Origin: Candidatus Cloacimonadota bacterium
GTDB taxonomy: Bacteria; Cloacimonadota; Cloacimonadia; Cloacimonadales; Cloacimonadaceae
Assembly (NCBI GenBank): GCA_017996595.1
Contig: JAGOGT010000081.1
Location: 1 to 5,952 of the forward strand
Direction of reading: 5' to 3'
Length of the DNA stretch: 5,952 nt
The notes under the pieces: model-generated
What the model saw: only the letters and a program-made list of their open reading frames with translations
The model's database searches: none
What the model was told of the DNA's origin: nothing
Shown here: positions 1 through 5,903 of the stretch, piece after piece
How positions within the stretch are numbered: the stretch's first letter is position 1
How the letters are laid out: every line of letters begins with the position of its first letter
Translations under genes and position numbers: made by a program

Positions 1-338
1 AGCCACAATTGGCCCTGGATGCCGTGGATAAAATGCTTATGTCCGATTGGGAGCCCCTGCAAGTGTTCTTTCATTATAGCAAGTTCTACACTGCCCTGTG
101 GCGCATTCTGCTGCTAAAGAAAGCGCACTTTGCCGAAAGCGAGATCATCTCCAAACACCTGGGCGATCTCTTTCCCACGCAGCGCAAGGAATTTATTGAT
201 TTTTCCCAACGATACACCCTGGAAACCGTGGAGGCCATTTTGCATATCCTTTTGGAAACCGATGCCCAATTGAAGCTTACTATGGCCGAACCGAATATCC
301 TTCTTACCGCTTGTCTTTTAAAGGTTATTGCCGCCTGA
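1..338 (+). CDS. holA: DNA polymerase III delta subunit, C-terminal part (partial)
   Basis: This is the 3' end of a gene that begins before the window. The frame is open from base 3 and gives 111 residues up to a TGA at 336-338. The segment is almost wholly helical. It has the layout of the C-terminal collar domain of HolA: an aromatic and leucine-rich helix (KFYTALWRILLLKK), a short helix with a small basic-hydrophobic turn, then SQRYTLETVEAILHILLETDAQLK. That last stretch matches the family pattern of 'ar.fsleel..al..ll.aD..lK' followed by a final leucine-rich helix. In the family, delta is the clamp-loader subunit that opens the beta sliding clamp, and this domain joins the pentameric collar. 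Full-length HolA is about 340 residues, so roughly one third is visible. The clamp-binding N-terminal domain is outside the window. The call rests on the C-terminal pattern alone. The stop overlaps the malQ start by one base. Confidence 0.72.
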   Translation, partial: PQLALDAVDKMLMSDWEPLQVFFHYSKFYTALWRILLLKKAHFAESEIISKHLGDLFPTQRKEFIDFSQRYTLETVEAILHILLETDAQLKLTMAEPNILLTACLLKVIAA

Positions 339-1807
339 TGCGCCGCACCGGTATTTTACTCCATCCCAGTTCTCTGGCCACTGCCTATGGTATTGGTGAT
401 CTGGGTCCCGCCGCGTATAGATTTGCCGAGTATCTTAATCAGGAAGGGCACTCTCTGTGGCAAATGCTTCCCCTTAATCATTGCGGCTATGGCAATTCGC
501 CCTATAATCCCGTTTCCGCCTTTGCCTTCAGCCCCTATCTCATCAGCCCGGAATTGCTCTTTGAACAAGGTCTTATCAATCAGAAAGACCTGCATCTAGC
601 CGAATTGCCCGATTCCTCCACGGTGTTTTATGAAAGCGTATATAAAGCCAAGGACAAGCTGCTTCGCAAAGCCGCCGATCAATGGCTGCTGCATCATGAT
701 CCGGATGAAGTGCCCGCCTGGCAGCAGGGATTGCTGAAGCCCTATCTGGCTTTCCAAATGCTCAGCCGCCTCTATGATGACAATTCCTGGTACAAGTGGA
801 ATGAAGAGCACCGCCATTATTCGCACGAGCTTTTTGATTGGCTGTGGCATCGCTATATGCCTGAAATGAAGCGCGTGCTGGCCTGCCAGGGCATGTTTAT
901 GGAACAACTGAAATCCCTGAAAGACTATCTGGCAGAGCGCTCCATATCCCTGGTGGGAGATCTCCCCCTCTATTTATCCTACGAAAGCGCGGAAGTGTGG
1001 GCGCATCAATATTTCTTTGATCTGGATGAGCGCGGAAACCGCTTGCATCTGGCGGGAGTTCCCCCGGACGCCTTTTCACCGGACGGACAGCTGTGGGGCA
1101 ATCCCATTTACAGGTGGGATGTGCTGTGTAACCACGGCTTCGAACTTTTTATGCAGCGCATTGGCCAGGCTCTGGATATCTATGACTTTCTGCGTCTCGA
1201 TCACTTCATCGGCTATGTAAACTATTGGGAAGTGCCGGGTCAATTTGCCGCGGATGGCGCTCCCATCCTCCCCAAAACTGCTATGGAAGGCGCATGGATG
1301 CCTGCCAAACCCCATGAGTTTTTCTCCACGCTTTTAGGACGCTTCGCCAAGGAACGCTTTATCGCCGAAGACCTGGGCATCCTCAATCCCGAAGTGTGCA
1401 ATATCCGCGACAGCTTCGGCTTTCCGGGCATGATCGTGCTTCAATTCTGCTTCGAAGAATCCATTCCCCAGGTTCAGAATTACCCCCCCAACCGCTGGCT
1501 ATATACCGGCACGCATGATAATTCGACGCTGCAAGGATGGTTCGAATCGCTACCCCCCGATAGCCCCAGCATCAAGCACCTAAAGGACTATTGCGCCTTC
1601 TATCGTCCCCGCGATTGCACCGACAAACTAAATGCCCACAATATCCATGCCCTGATGCGCAAAATCGCCCTCTCTTCAGCTTGCGAAACCGTGATCGTTC
1701 CCATGCAGGATATCCTTGGCCTGGGTGAAACTGCCCGCATGAATACTCCCGGCACTGCTTTGGGAAACTGGCAATGGCGGATGAGCACTAAAGACTGGGA
1801 GCTCTGA
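338..1807 (+). CDS. malQ: 4-alpha-glucanotransferase (amylomaltase, GH77)
   Basis: Complete 489-residue enzyme, the usual length for the compact bacterial amylomaltase (about 500). It transfers alpha-1,4-glucan segments between maltodextrins in the cytoplasm, feeding maltose, starch or glycogen metabolism. Family landmarks appear in order: RRTGILLHPSSL and YGIGDLG (2-23), WQMLPL (41-46), GNSPYNPVSAFA (52-63), GDLPLYLS (207-214), AGVPPDAFSPDGQLWGNPIY (239-258), LRLDHFIGYVNYWEVP (285-300), IAEDLG (342-347), YTGTHDNST (389-397) and MNTPGTALGNWQWR (468-481). The expected catalytic residues are all present: nucleophile D288, acid/base E344 and D394 of the HDN motif. I chose the ATG at 338 over an in-frame TTG at 311, because it starts at the conserved RRTGILLHPSS and overlaps the upstream stop as TGATG. 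A weak AAAGG lies 13 bases upstream, so start-stop coupling to the upstream gene is likely. No maltodextrin phosphorylase or sugar transporter lies next to it here. Confidence 0.96.
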   Translation: MRRTGILLHPSSLATAYGIGDLGPAAYRFAEYLNQEGHSLWQMLPLNHCGYGNSPYNPVSAFAFSPYLISPELLFEQGLINQKDLHLAELPDSSTVFYESVYKAKDKLLRKAADQWLLHHDPDEVPAWQQGLLKPYLAFQMLSRLYDDNSWYKWNEEHRHYSHELFDWLWHRYMPEMKRVLACQGMFMEQLKSLKDYLAERSISLVGDLPLYLSYESAEVWAHQYFFDLDERGNRLHLAGVPPDAFSPDGQLWGNPIYRWDVLCNHGFELFMQRIGQALDIYDFLRLDHFIGYVNYWEVPGQFAADGAPILPKTAMEGAWMPAKPHEFFSTLLGRFAKERFIAEDLGILNPEVCNIRDSFGFPGMIVLQFCFEESIPQVQNYPPNRWLYTGTHDNSTLQGWFESLPPDSPSIKHLKDYCAFYRPRDCTDKLNAHNIHALMRKIALSSACETVIVPMQDILGLGETARMNTPGTALGNWQWRMSTKDWEL

Positions 1808-2083
1808 ATAAAGCTCCGTCCTACCATCCTTAAACCCTTTTAAGCTCTTCATCATTCCCCTCTAATCAGCCTCTGATGGATTTCATGGGAGACTCATGAG
1901 CTGCCGTGTAAGGATAAGCTCCAAGGTTCTATGCAAGCCGTTATTATATATCTTTAACCATGCGATGCCCATGCGACGACCATGCAATTGCCCGGTGATC
2001 ACATGGGCACCGCAAGATAAGAGTATATGTAGCATTCCTTTAAACCGTGCTGTTGCTACTCCATCTGCCCTAAACAAACGAAC
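1808..2083. other. Gene-free convergent intergenic region
   Basis: These 276 bases separate the malQ stop from the tail of the minus-strand terminator. Open frames on both strands here lack family features, and the rightmost one runs antisense through the tRNA. Two small hairpins are visible: CTTAAA-CCCT-TTTAAG (1829-1844) and ATCAG-CCT-CTGAT (1865-1877). Neither has a following T tract, so neither is a good intrinsic terminator. There is an AT-rich patch at 1941-1957, a set of 11-base imperfect repeats at 1958-1990, and an 8-base inverted repeat TGCCCATG/CATGGGCA (1966-1973 and 2002-2009). I cannot assign a function to any of these. Confidence 0.6.
1958..1990. repeat. Three imperfect 11-base tandem units (CCATGCRA core)
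   Basis: Three units follow one another with an exact 11-base period: CCATGCGATGC at 1958-1968, CCATGCGACGA at 1969-1979 and CCATGCAATTG at 1980-1990. The first eight bases are identical in units 1 and 2 and differ at one base in unit 3. The last three bases of each unit are not conserved. The period is close to one helical turn, so all cores face the same side of the DNA. The array is short and could be chance slippage in an unconstrained region. Confidence 0.5.
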
Positions 2084-2111
2084 AAAAAGAAAAAGGCGGA
2101 GATTATCCGCC
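2084..2111 (-). terminator. Rho-independent terminator after tRNA-Thr
   Basis: On the minus strand the sequence reads GGCGGA-TAATC-TCCGCC (2111 to 2095), a perfect 6-bp GC-rich stem with a 5-base loop. It is followed at once by TTTTTCTTTTT (2094 to 2084). It lies 8 bases past the encoded CCA of the tRNA, so it would end the minus-strand transcript right after the tRNA. On the plus strand the hairpin is not followed by T residues, so it should not stop transcription coming from malQ. Confidence 0.9.
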
Positions 2112-2119
2112 CGTATTGC

Positions 2120-2195
2120 TGGAGCTAAATGGGGGACTCGAACCCCCGACCTGCTGATTACGAATCAGCTGCTCTACCAACTGAGCTAATTTAGC
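2120..2195 (-). tRNA. tRNA-Thr, anticodon CGT
   Basis: A complete 76-base tRNA with the CCA end encoded. On the minus strand the parts are: acceptor GCTAAAT (2195-2189) pairing with ATTTAGC (2130-2124); D arm GCTC-AGTTGGTA-GAGC (2186-2171); anticodon stem GCTGA/TCAGC with loop TTCGTAA (2164-2158) and anticodon CGT (2162-2160); variable loop AGGTC; T arm GGGGG-TTCGAGT-CCCCC (2147-2131); discriminator T at 2123; then CCA (2122-2120). All stems are fully paired. Anticodon CGT reads ACG, so the product is threonyl-tRNA. The G1-C72 and C2-G71 pairs match threonine identity as known from E. coli; the discriminator is U rather than E. coli's A. Its first five bases overlap the end of the upstream coding region. 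The tRNA probably lies on the same transcript as that gene and ends at the terminator just downstream. Confidence 0.97.
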
Positions 2196-2865
2196 TTCTC
2201 ATTAATTTTAGTTCGAAATATTTCCCCGGGGTGTCGGCGTAGCTGCCTTCGTGGGTGCGAATGCCTTCTGCGTCCGTGTAATTCAAGATGTCGCCAAAGC
2301 GCACCCGGTATCTATCGGTGGTGCTTATGCGGATATTCAAAGTACTGGGGGTGAGCAGATTGCGTGGAAACCACAGGGTATCGGTATTGAGGCCGGTGCT
2401 TGGTTCGCCAGTATCCGCCTTCAATGCGGGCATATCCAGCCAGTAAACCATACGGAAGTCGATAGGTTCCTTGCTATTTTTGAGGGGGGCCAGATTGAAG
2501 CTGTAGCAGATGGCGGTGGAAGTGGAATCCAGCAAGGCGGGATAAGGGAAATCGGGCACAAAATGCTGGGGCACCAGATTATTGGCAATAATGCTGCCGC
2601 AGAACTTGCCAGAGATGCATATCTGCTCCAAATGCATGCTATTATCTAAAAAAAGGCTGTGATAGGTAGTTTTGGGCAGAGTTTGGGGATCGAGGCTGAA
2701 ACTCGCGATCACATAGAGGCGCGACAGGGAATTGGAATAGCGCAGGTCAAGATTGATTTCGGAGGGGCTGATCACGCCGAAATTAAAATCCGGCTTGATG
2801 ATGATCTCGGCACCCATGCAAAGCCCTGTAATAAACAGGAGCATCATTATCAGTATCTTACGCAT
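2191..2865 (-). CDS. Exported protein resembling an M1-peptidase N-terminal domain, no catalytic domain
   Basis: I do not recognise a named gene. The 224-residue product starts with a basic pair and a hydrophobic run (RKILIMMLLFITGLCMGAE), a typical Sec signal peptide probably cut near residue 18-19. The cysteine there does not sit in a proper lipobox. The mature part looks all-beta. Several spots recall the N-terminal beta domain of M1 aminopeptidases: YHSLFLDNSMHLEQICISG (68-86, like the 'l.Ln..l.i..v.v.G' strands), DTLWFPRN (162-169, like 'd.WyP'), then LNIRISTTDRYRVRFGD and a closing GKYFELKL strand. There is no HExxH zinc motif, and the chain ends where the peptidase domain would begin. 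Mature cysteines are C83, C89 and C120. Two ATGs are adjacent; I prefer 2865 because AAGGGAG (2877-2871) is 5 bases from it but only 2 from the ATG at 2868. The TAA stop (2193-2191) is inside the tRNA gene. The gene follows the large surface protein by about 70 bases on the same strand. Confidence 0.8.
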   Translation of the reverse strand: MRKILIMMLLFITGLCMGAEIIIKPDFNFGVISPSEINLDLRYSNSLSRLYVIASFSLDPQTLPKTTYHSLFLDNSMHLEQICISGKFCGSIIANNLVPQHFVPDFPYPALLDSTSTAICYSFNLAPLKNSKEPIDFRMVYWLDMPALKADTGEPSTGLNTDTLWFPRNLLTPSTLNIRISTTDRYRVRFGDILNYTDAEGIRTHEGSYADTPGKYFELKLMRS

Positions 2866-2870
2866 CATAA

Positions 2871-2877
2871 CTCCCTT
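2871..2877 (-). promoter_or_regulatory. Ribosome binding site AAGGGAG
   Basis: On the minus strand AAGGGAG is followed by TT and then two consecutive ATG codons. The spacing is 2 bases to the first (2868) and 5 to the second (2865). This makes the second ATG the likelier start of the exported 224-residue protein, though the product changes by only one methionine. Confidence 0.65.
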
Positions 2878-2939
2878 AAGCTATTCACTATTGTAAATCA
2901 CCCGAAATGAGGCAGCCTTTTTCGTCAAGAGTTTTGATG

Positions 2940-5891
2940 CTATTTCATGAGAATCGCCTTGCGCAGCGTGGTATTTCCGCCATTGTCCAAGCGGATAAAA
3001 TAGATACCTGAAGCCACTTGCCGCCCCTGCGAGTCTTTGGCGTCCCACACGGCCTGATGCTTGCCTTTATTCAGCTCCGAGGAGAGCAATTCTCGCACGA
3101 ACTGGCCTTTGAGGTTATAGATTTTGAGGCTGGTAGGTGCGCTTTTGGGCAAATCCAAGGCAATATTCAGGGTGGGATTGAAAGGATTGGGATAGAGCTC
3201 CAGATGGGGCTTGGCGATGATTTTGCCGGCATAGCGGGGGCGAGAGGTGCCATAGCTTTTTTCGTTCAAATGGATGGTTAGCGATTTGGCATCTTCCACG
3301 GTTTTAGCCTGCATCCAATAATAGTTATTGGGCCAGGGGATATCGGCCCAAGAGCTCGCCAGGCCATATTCCGTCCATTCGATAAGCCCGATATTGTCAA
3401 AGAGAGCATAAGCAGAACCCGAGGGGCCGGAAACGCTTAGCCGGATATCATAATAATTGGCATTGGAAGGGATGCTAAGCTCCTTGTAATAGTAAGTCCA
3501 ATCGGTAGTGCCGCTGATGTTTACGCTCACATTTTGGGAGGACATGGAGGTTCCGGTGGTACGCGCGCTGAAATAGCGAATCAGGAAATTTGCGGAGCTG
3601 ACGTTATTAGTTTTCATCCAGCCGTGGAGGGTGTATTTTTTGGTGTTGTCATACCACTTGCAGCGATTGGGGATGGTGGAGGTAACCGCGCTGGTGCCGC
3701 TGGCGTTTAAAAGGGCACTGCGGGCACCATCAAAAGTATCCGTGGTGGAATACCCCGGCGGTGTCCAATATGCAGTGCCTTCATCTTCAAAATCGCCAAA
3801 CCAGATGCTCTCTTGTCCCAACCGCAGGCTTATTTCGGAAGCTGGTTCCGCAGCTACGATTCCAGAGATGGAACCCTGTCGGGGGAGCTTGATGGGCTTG
3901 GTTAGCTGCTCATAATCACCATGCAGCGTAAGATTCTGGGTGCTGCTCCAATAACTGGTGGTGACGGGAGGATTCTCATCTGCCATCAGCACTTTGGCTT
4001 CCATGGCGTCTCTGTCCACCACGAGGCGGGTGTTAAGTTCGCGAGAACGCGCAGCCAGGTAATCAAGAATGCGGATTCCCAGCTGACCGATGGCAGGGCG
4101 AGGAATGTATCTATCAATAAATATCGGCTTTACGCGGTAATTGCTGAATCCATCGAAGTCCGCGTCCGCATAGAGGATCATCGAGGGCATGGTTTCGGTG
4201 TAATCGAGATCAAAAACGAAATTTCCCAGGGAATGGGCAATTAGCTTGTTATTATATATTTCCAGGCCTTGAATGATGTGGGGGTGATGCACGATCACCA
4301 TGTCCGCCCCGCTATCTATGGTACTGTGGCGGATGGCGATATCCCATTGATGGGGAACGTCGCTGCGGTAGTTATAATCTTCATCTTCGTTATCGCCTAG
4401 GAAGGGATTGGGACCCTTGTCATAGTCTTCGCCAGGGGCAAGAGAATACTCGCTGCCGCCATGTAATTCGGCAATAATCAGATCGGCCACATCTTCCACC
4501 GCGGCAATCTGTTCGGCGATGTAATAGGGCGTCATGTAGGCAAAGCCGGGTTTGTTGTATCCCGCTTGCAAATAGGGCTGAGCGTCATTATACTGGCCGG
4601 TGCGGTCGCAACTGCGCAAGAAGGCGATATTCAGGCCGCGCTTATTTACAAAGGAAGGCAGGTAGGCTTCGTAGCTGTTTGCCCCGGCACCGCTATACCC
4701 TATTCCGCTCAGATCCAATAGCCCCTGCATTTGTTGCAAAGCGCTCAGTCCCCAATCGAGGGTGTGGTTATTGGCCAGGGAGACATTATCGATTCCCGCA
4801 AAAACCAGGCCGTTGATATTGGCGGGACTGCCACGATAGGCCACGCTTTTGGTGGGATGTTGCACTCCCTGGTCGGAAAGAATCACCTCTAGATTGGCCA
4901 CGTTGATATCCGCTGCTTCGCCATATATAGCTCTGGTAGGCATGAAGATAGCGTTTACGCCCTGGGTGGGGATGATGCCTCCGGCATATTCATAGCGACG
5001 GGCAAGCATAATGTCGCCCACAAAATTCATGCTAACGGGCAAGGTCGGTTCGGGAGCAGGATCGATAACCGCAAAAGTGGTGTCATAACCGCAGAGGCCG
5101 GAATTATCAATTACTTTCAGACTAACCGTATAGGTATGCTGTGCGGCATCGGTATAGGTGTGAAAGGGATTTTGCAGGCTGCTGGTGGCATTGTCGCCAA
5201 AATCCCACAGATAGGAGAAAACGTTGCTATCGGGATCGTAAACTTCTGATAAAAATTGAATTCCCACGTTTTTGCCGTAACGCACTGGGCTGCCTTGCGA
5301 AGCTGTAACCACCGGGGCTACGGGTAGATCGTTGCTGATATCTGCTATGGCGTCGAAATACACGCTTCGAGTGCTAACTCCATCCATATCATTGATATAG
5401 ATAATCCCCGTGATTGTGGGCAGATACTCAAAAAAAGCCTGCCAATCGGCAGCCAGAGGAAGCTGATATGTTTGCCAGCTACCGGCATTAAAAGCGCCCT
5501 GATACACAGGCACCCAGGCCTCGATATCCACAATGCGCGTGCCTGAAAAGCTGTAGAAAAGCTCGTGGGTGCCATCTGTGAAGCCAATGCCCTGCACTTT
5601 GCCACCTTCCGTTGTTTTGGCTTTCAGCTGCACCACGCCGATACTGTCGATGGCATAGGGGCTGATCTGTTGTAGCTTCCAGGTATTGCCATACAGACGC
5701 AGACAATTTGGCGAACCATCAGGAGTATTGCCTTCCAAGCTCCAGGAATTGGGGCTGATGTCTTCATCCGCCCACGATACCAAAGTTACACTGCCGCTAT
5801 CAAAATTCTCGAGAGTGGTAAGCCTGGTACCTGCCCAAGATATGCTCCAAAATATGGCTAAAACAGCACAAAGCGCGATCTTTATGAACAT
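2940..5891 (-). CDS. Secreted multidomain protein with CapA-like (PGA_cap) metallophosphatase-fold domain, PKD, CBM-like domain and sorting domain
   Basis: The product has 983 residues. In order: signal peptide 1-20 (cut after SISWA); a beta-sandwich, carbohydrate-binding-like region about 24-183, ending in VYFDAI; a PKD domain about 190-277 with YLWDFGDN (227-234); a CapA-like domain about 286-630; a CBM4/9-like domain about 698-837 (FGDFEDEGTAYW to ALFDNIGL); and a FlgD-like sorting domain 896-983 (LELYPNPFNP, VWDAKDSQGRQVASGIYF, basic end). CapA-family motifs are clear: NFVGDIMLARR (289-299), VANLEVILSD (331-340), NNHTLDWG (374-381), HGGSEY (477-482), GADMVIVHHPHIIQGLE (528-544) and AHSLGNFVFD (552-561). 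The family is named for poly-gamma-glutamate capsule export, but most members have no proven activity. No capB, capC or capD is nearby, so the role and substrate stay open; a surface hydrolase is my inference. I chose the ATG at 5891 because AGGGAGG lies 5 bases upstream and translation then begins directly with the signal peptide. The in-frame ATG at 5918 would add nine polar residues. Confidence 0.93.
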   Translation of the reverse strand: MFIKIALCAVLAIFWSISWAGTRLTTLENFDSGSVTLVSWADEDISPNSWSLEGNTPDGSPNCLRLYGNTWKLQQISPYAIDSIGVVQLKAKTTEGGKVQGIGFTDGTHELFYSFSGTRIVDIEAWVPVYQGAFNAGSWQTYQLPLAADWQAFFEYLPTITGIIYINDMDGVSTRSVYFDAIADISNDLPVAPVVTASQGSPVRYGKNVGIQFLSEVYDPDSNVFSYLWDFGDNATSSLQNPFHTYTDAAQHTYTVSLKVIDNSGLCGYDTTFAVIDPAPEPTLPVSMNFVGDIMLARRYEYAGGIIPTQGVNAIFMPTRAIYGEAADINVANLEVILSDQGVQHPTKSVAYRGSPANINGLVFAGIDNVSLANNHTLDWGLSALQQMQGLLDLSGIGYSGAGANSYEAYLPSFVNKRGLNIAFLRSCDRTGQYNDAQPYLQAGYNKPGFAYMTPYYIAEQIAAVEDVADLIIAELHGGSEYSLAPGEDYDKGPNPFLGDNEDEDYNYRSDVPHQWDIAIRHSTIDSGADMVIVHHPHIIQGLEIYNNKLIAHSLGNFVFDLDYTETMPSMILYADADFDGFSNYRVKPIFIDRYIPRPAIGQLGIRILDYLAARSRELNTRLVVDRDAMEAKVLMADENPPVTTSYWSSTQNLTLHGDYEQLTKPIKLPRQGSISGIVAAEPASEISLRLGQESIWFGDFEDEGTAYWTPPGYSTTDTFDGARSALLNASGTSAVTSTIPNRCKWYDNTKKYTLHGWMKTNNVSSANFLIRYFSARTTGTSMSSQNVSVNISGTTDWTYYYKELSIPSNANYYDIRLSVSGPSGSAYALFDNIGLIEWTEYGLASSWADIPWPNNYYWMQAKTVEDAKSLTIHLNEKSYGTSRPRYAGKIIAKPHLELYPNPFNPTLNIALDLPKSAPTSLKIYNLKGQFVRELLSSELNKGKHQAVWDAKDSQGRQVASGIYFIRLDNGGNTTLRKAILMK

Positions 5892-5896
5892 GGCAT

Positions 5897-5903
5897 CCTC
5901 CCT
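5897..5903 (-). promoter_or_regulatory. Ribosome binding site AGGGAGG deciding the start of the CapA-like gene
   Basis: On the minus strand AGGGAGG (5903-5897) is followed by ATGCC and then the ATG at 5891, an ideal 5-base spacing. The alternative upstream ATG at 5918 would put this site inside the coding region and has no comparable purine run in front of it (the preceding bases read TTATTAGTAAG). No clear sigma-70 promoter is visible in the remaining bases up to the window edge. Confidence 0.85.

Noticed and set aside
311..337. TTG start extending malQ upstream
   Set aside because: The added nine residues precede the normal N-terminus of the family and would lie inside the upstream gene; the ATG at 338 matches the conserved start.
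356..1827. Several 60-103 codon frames opposite or out of phase with malQ
   Set aside because: They overlap a clear conserved enzyme, have no domain features of their own, and are shadows of its codon pattern.
1883..2077. 64-codon minus-strand open frame in the gap
   Set aside because: No Shine-Dalgarno, no recognisable domain, and it begins downstream of a strong minus-strand terminator with no promoter of its own that I can see.
1896..2189. 97-codon plus-strand open frame ending in GTRTPDLLITNQLLYQLS
   Set aside because: The ending is the antisense translation of the tRNA-Thr gene, a well-known source of false protein entries; the rest has no family features and lies in the non-coding gap.
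2869..2939. Promoter with TTGACG and TACAAT between the two minus-strand protein genes
   Set aside because: The two hexamers are 27 bases apart, too far for sigma-70, and no other fitting pair was found; the small hairpin here (CGAAA...TTTCG) also lacks a T tract, so read-through is more likely.
2251..4244. Plus-strand open frames opposite the two minus-strand exported proteins
   Set aside because: They have no recognisable domains or signals and mirror coding regions with clear signal peptides and motifs on the other strand.
4000..5060. Calling the CapA-like gene capA of a poly-gamma-glutamate capsule operon
   Set aside because: No capB, capC or capD lies beside it, and the added PKD, CBM-like and sorting domains do not fit a membrane-bound capsule export subunit.
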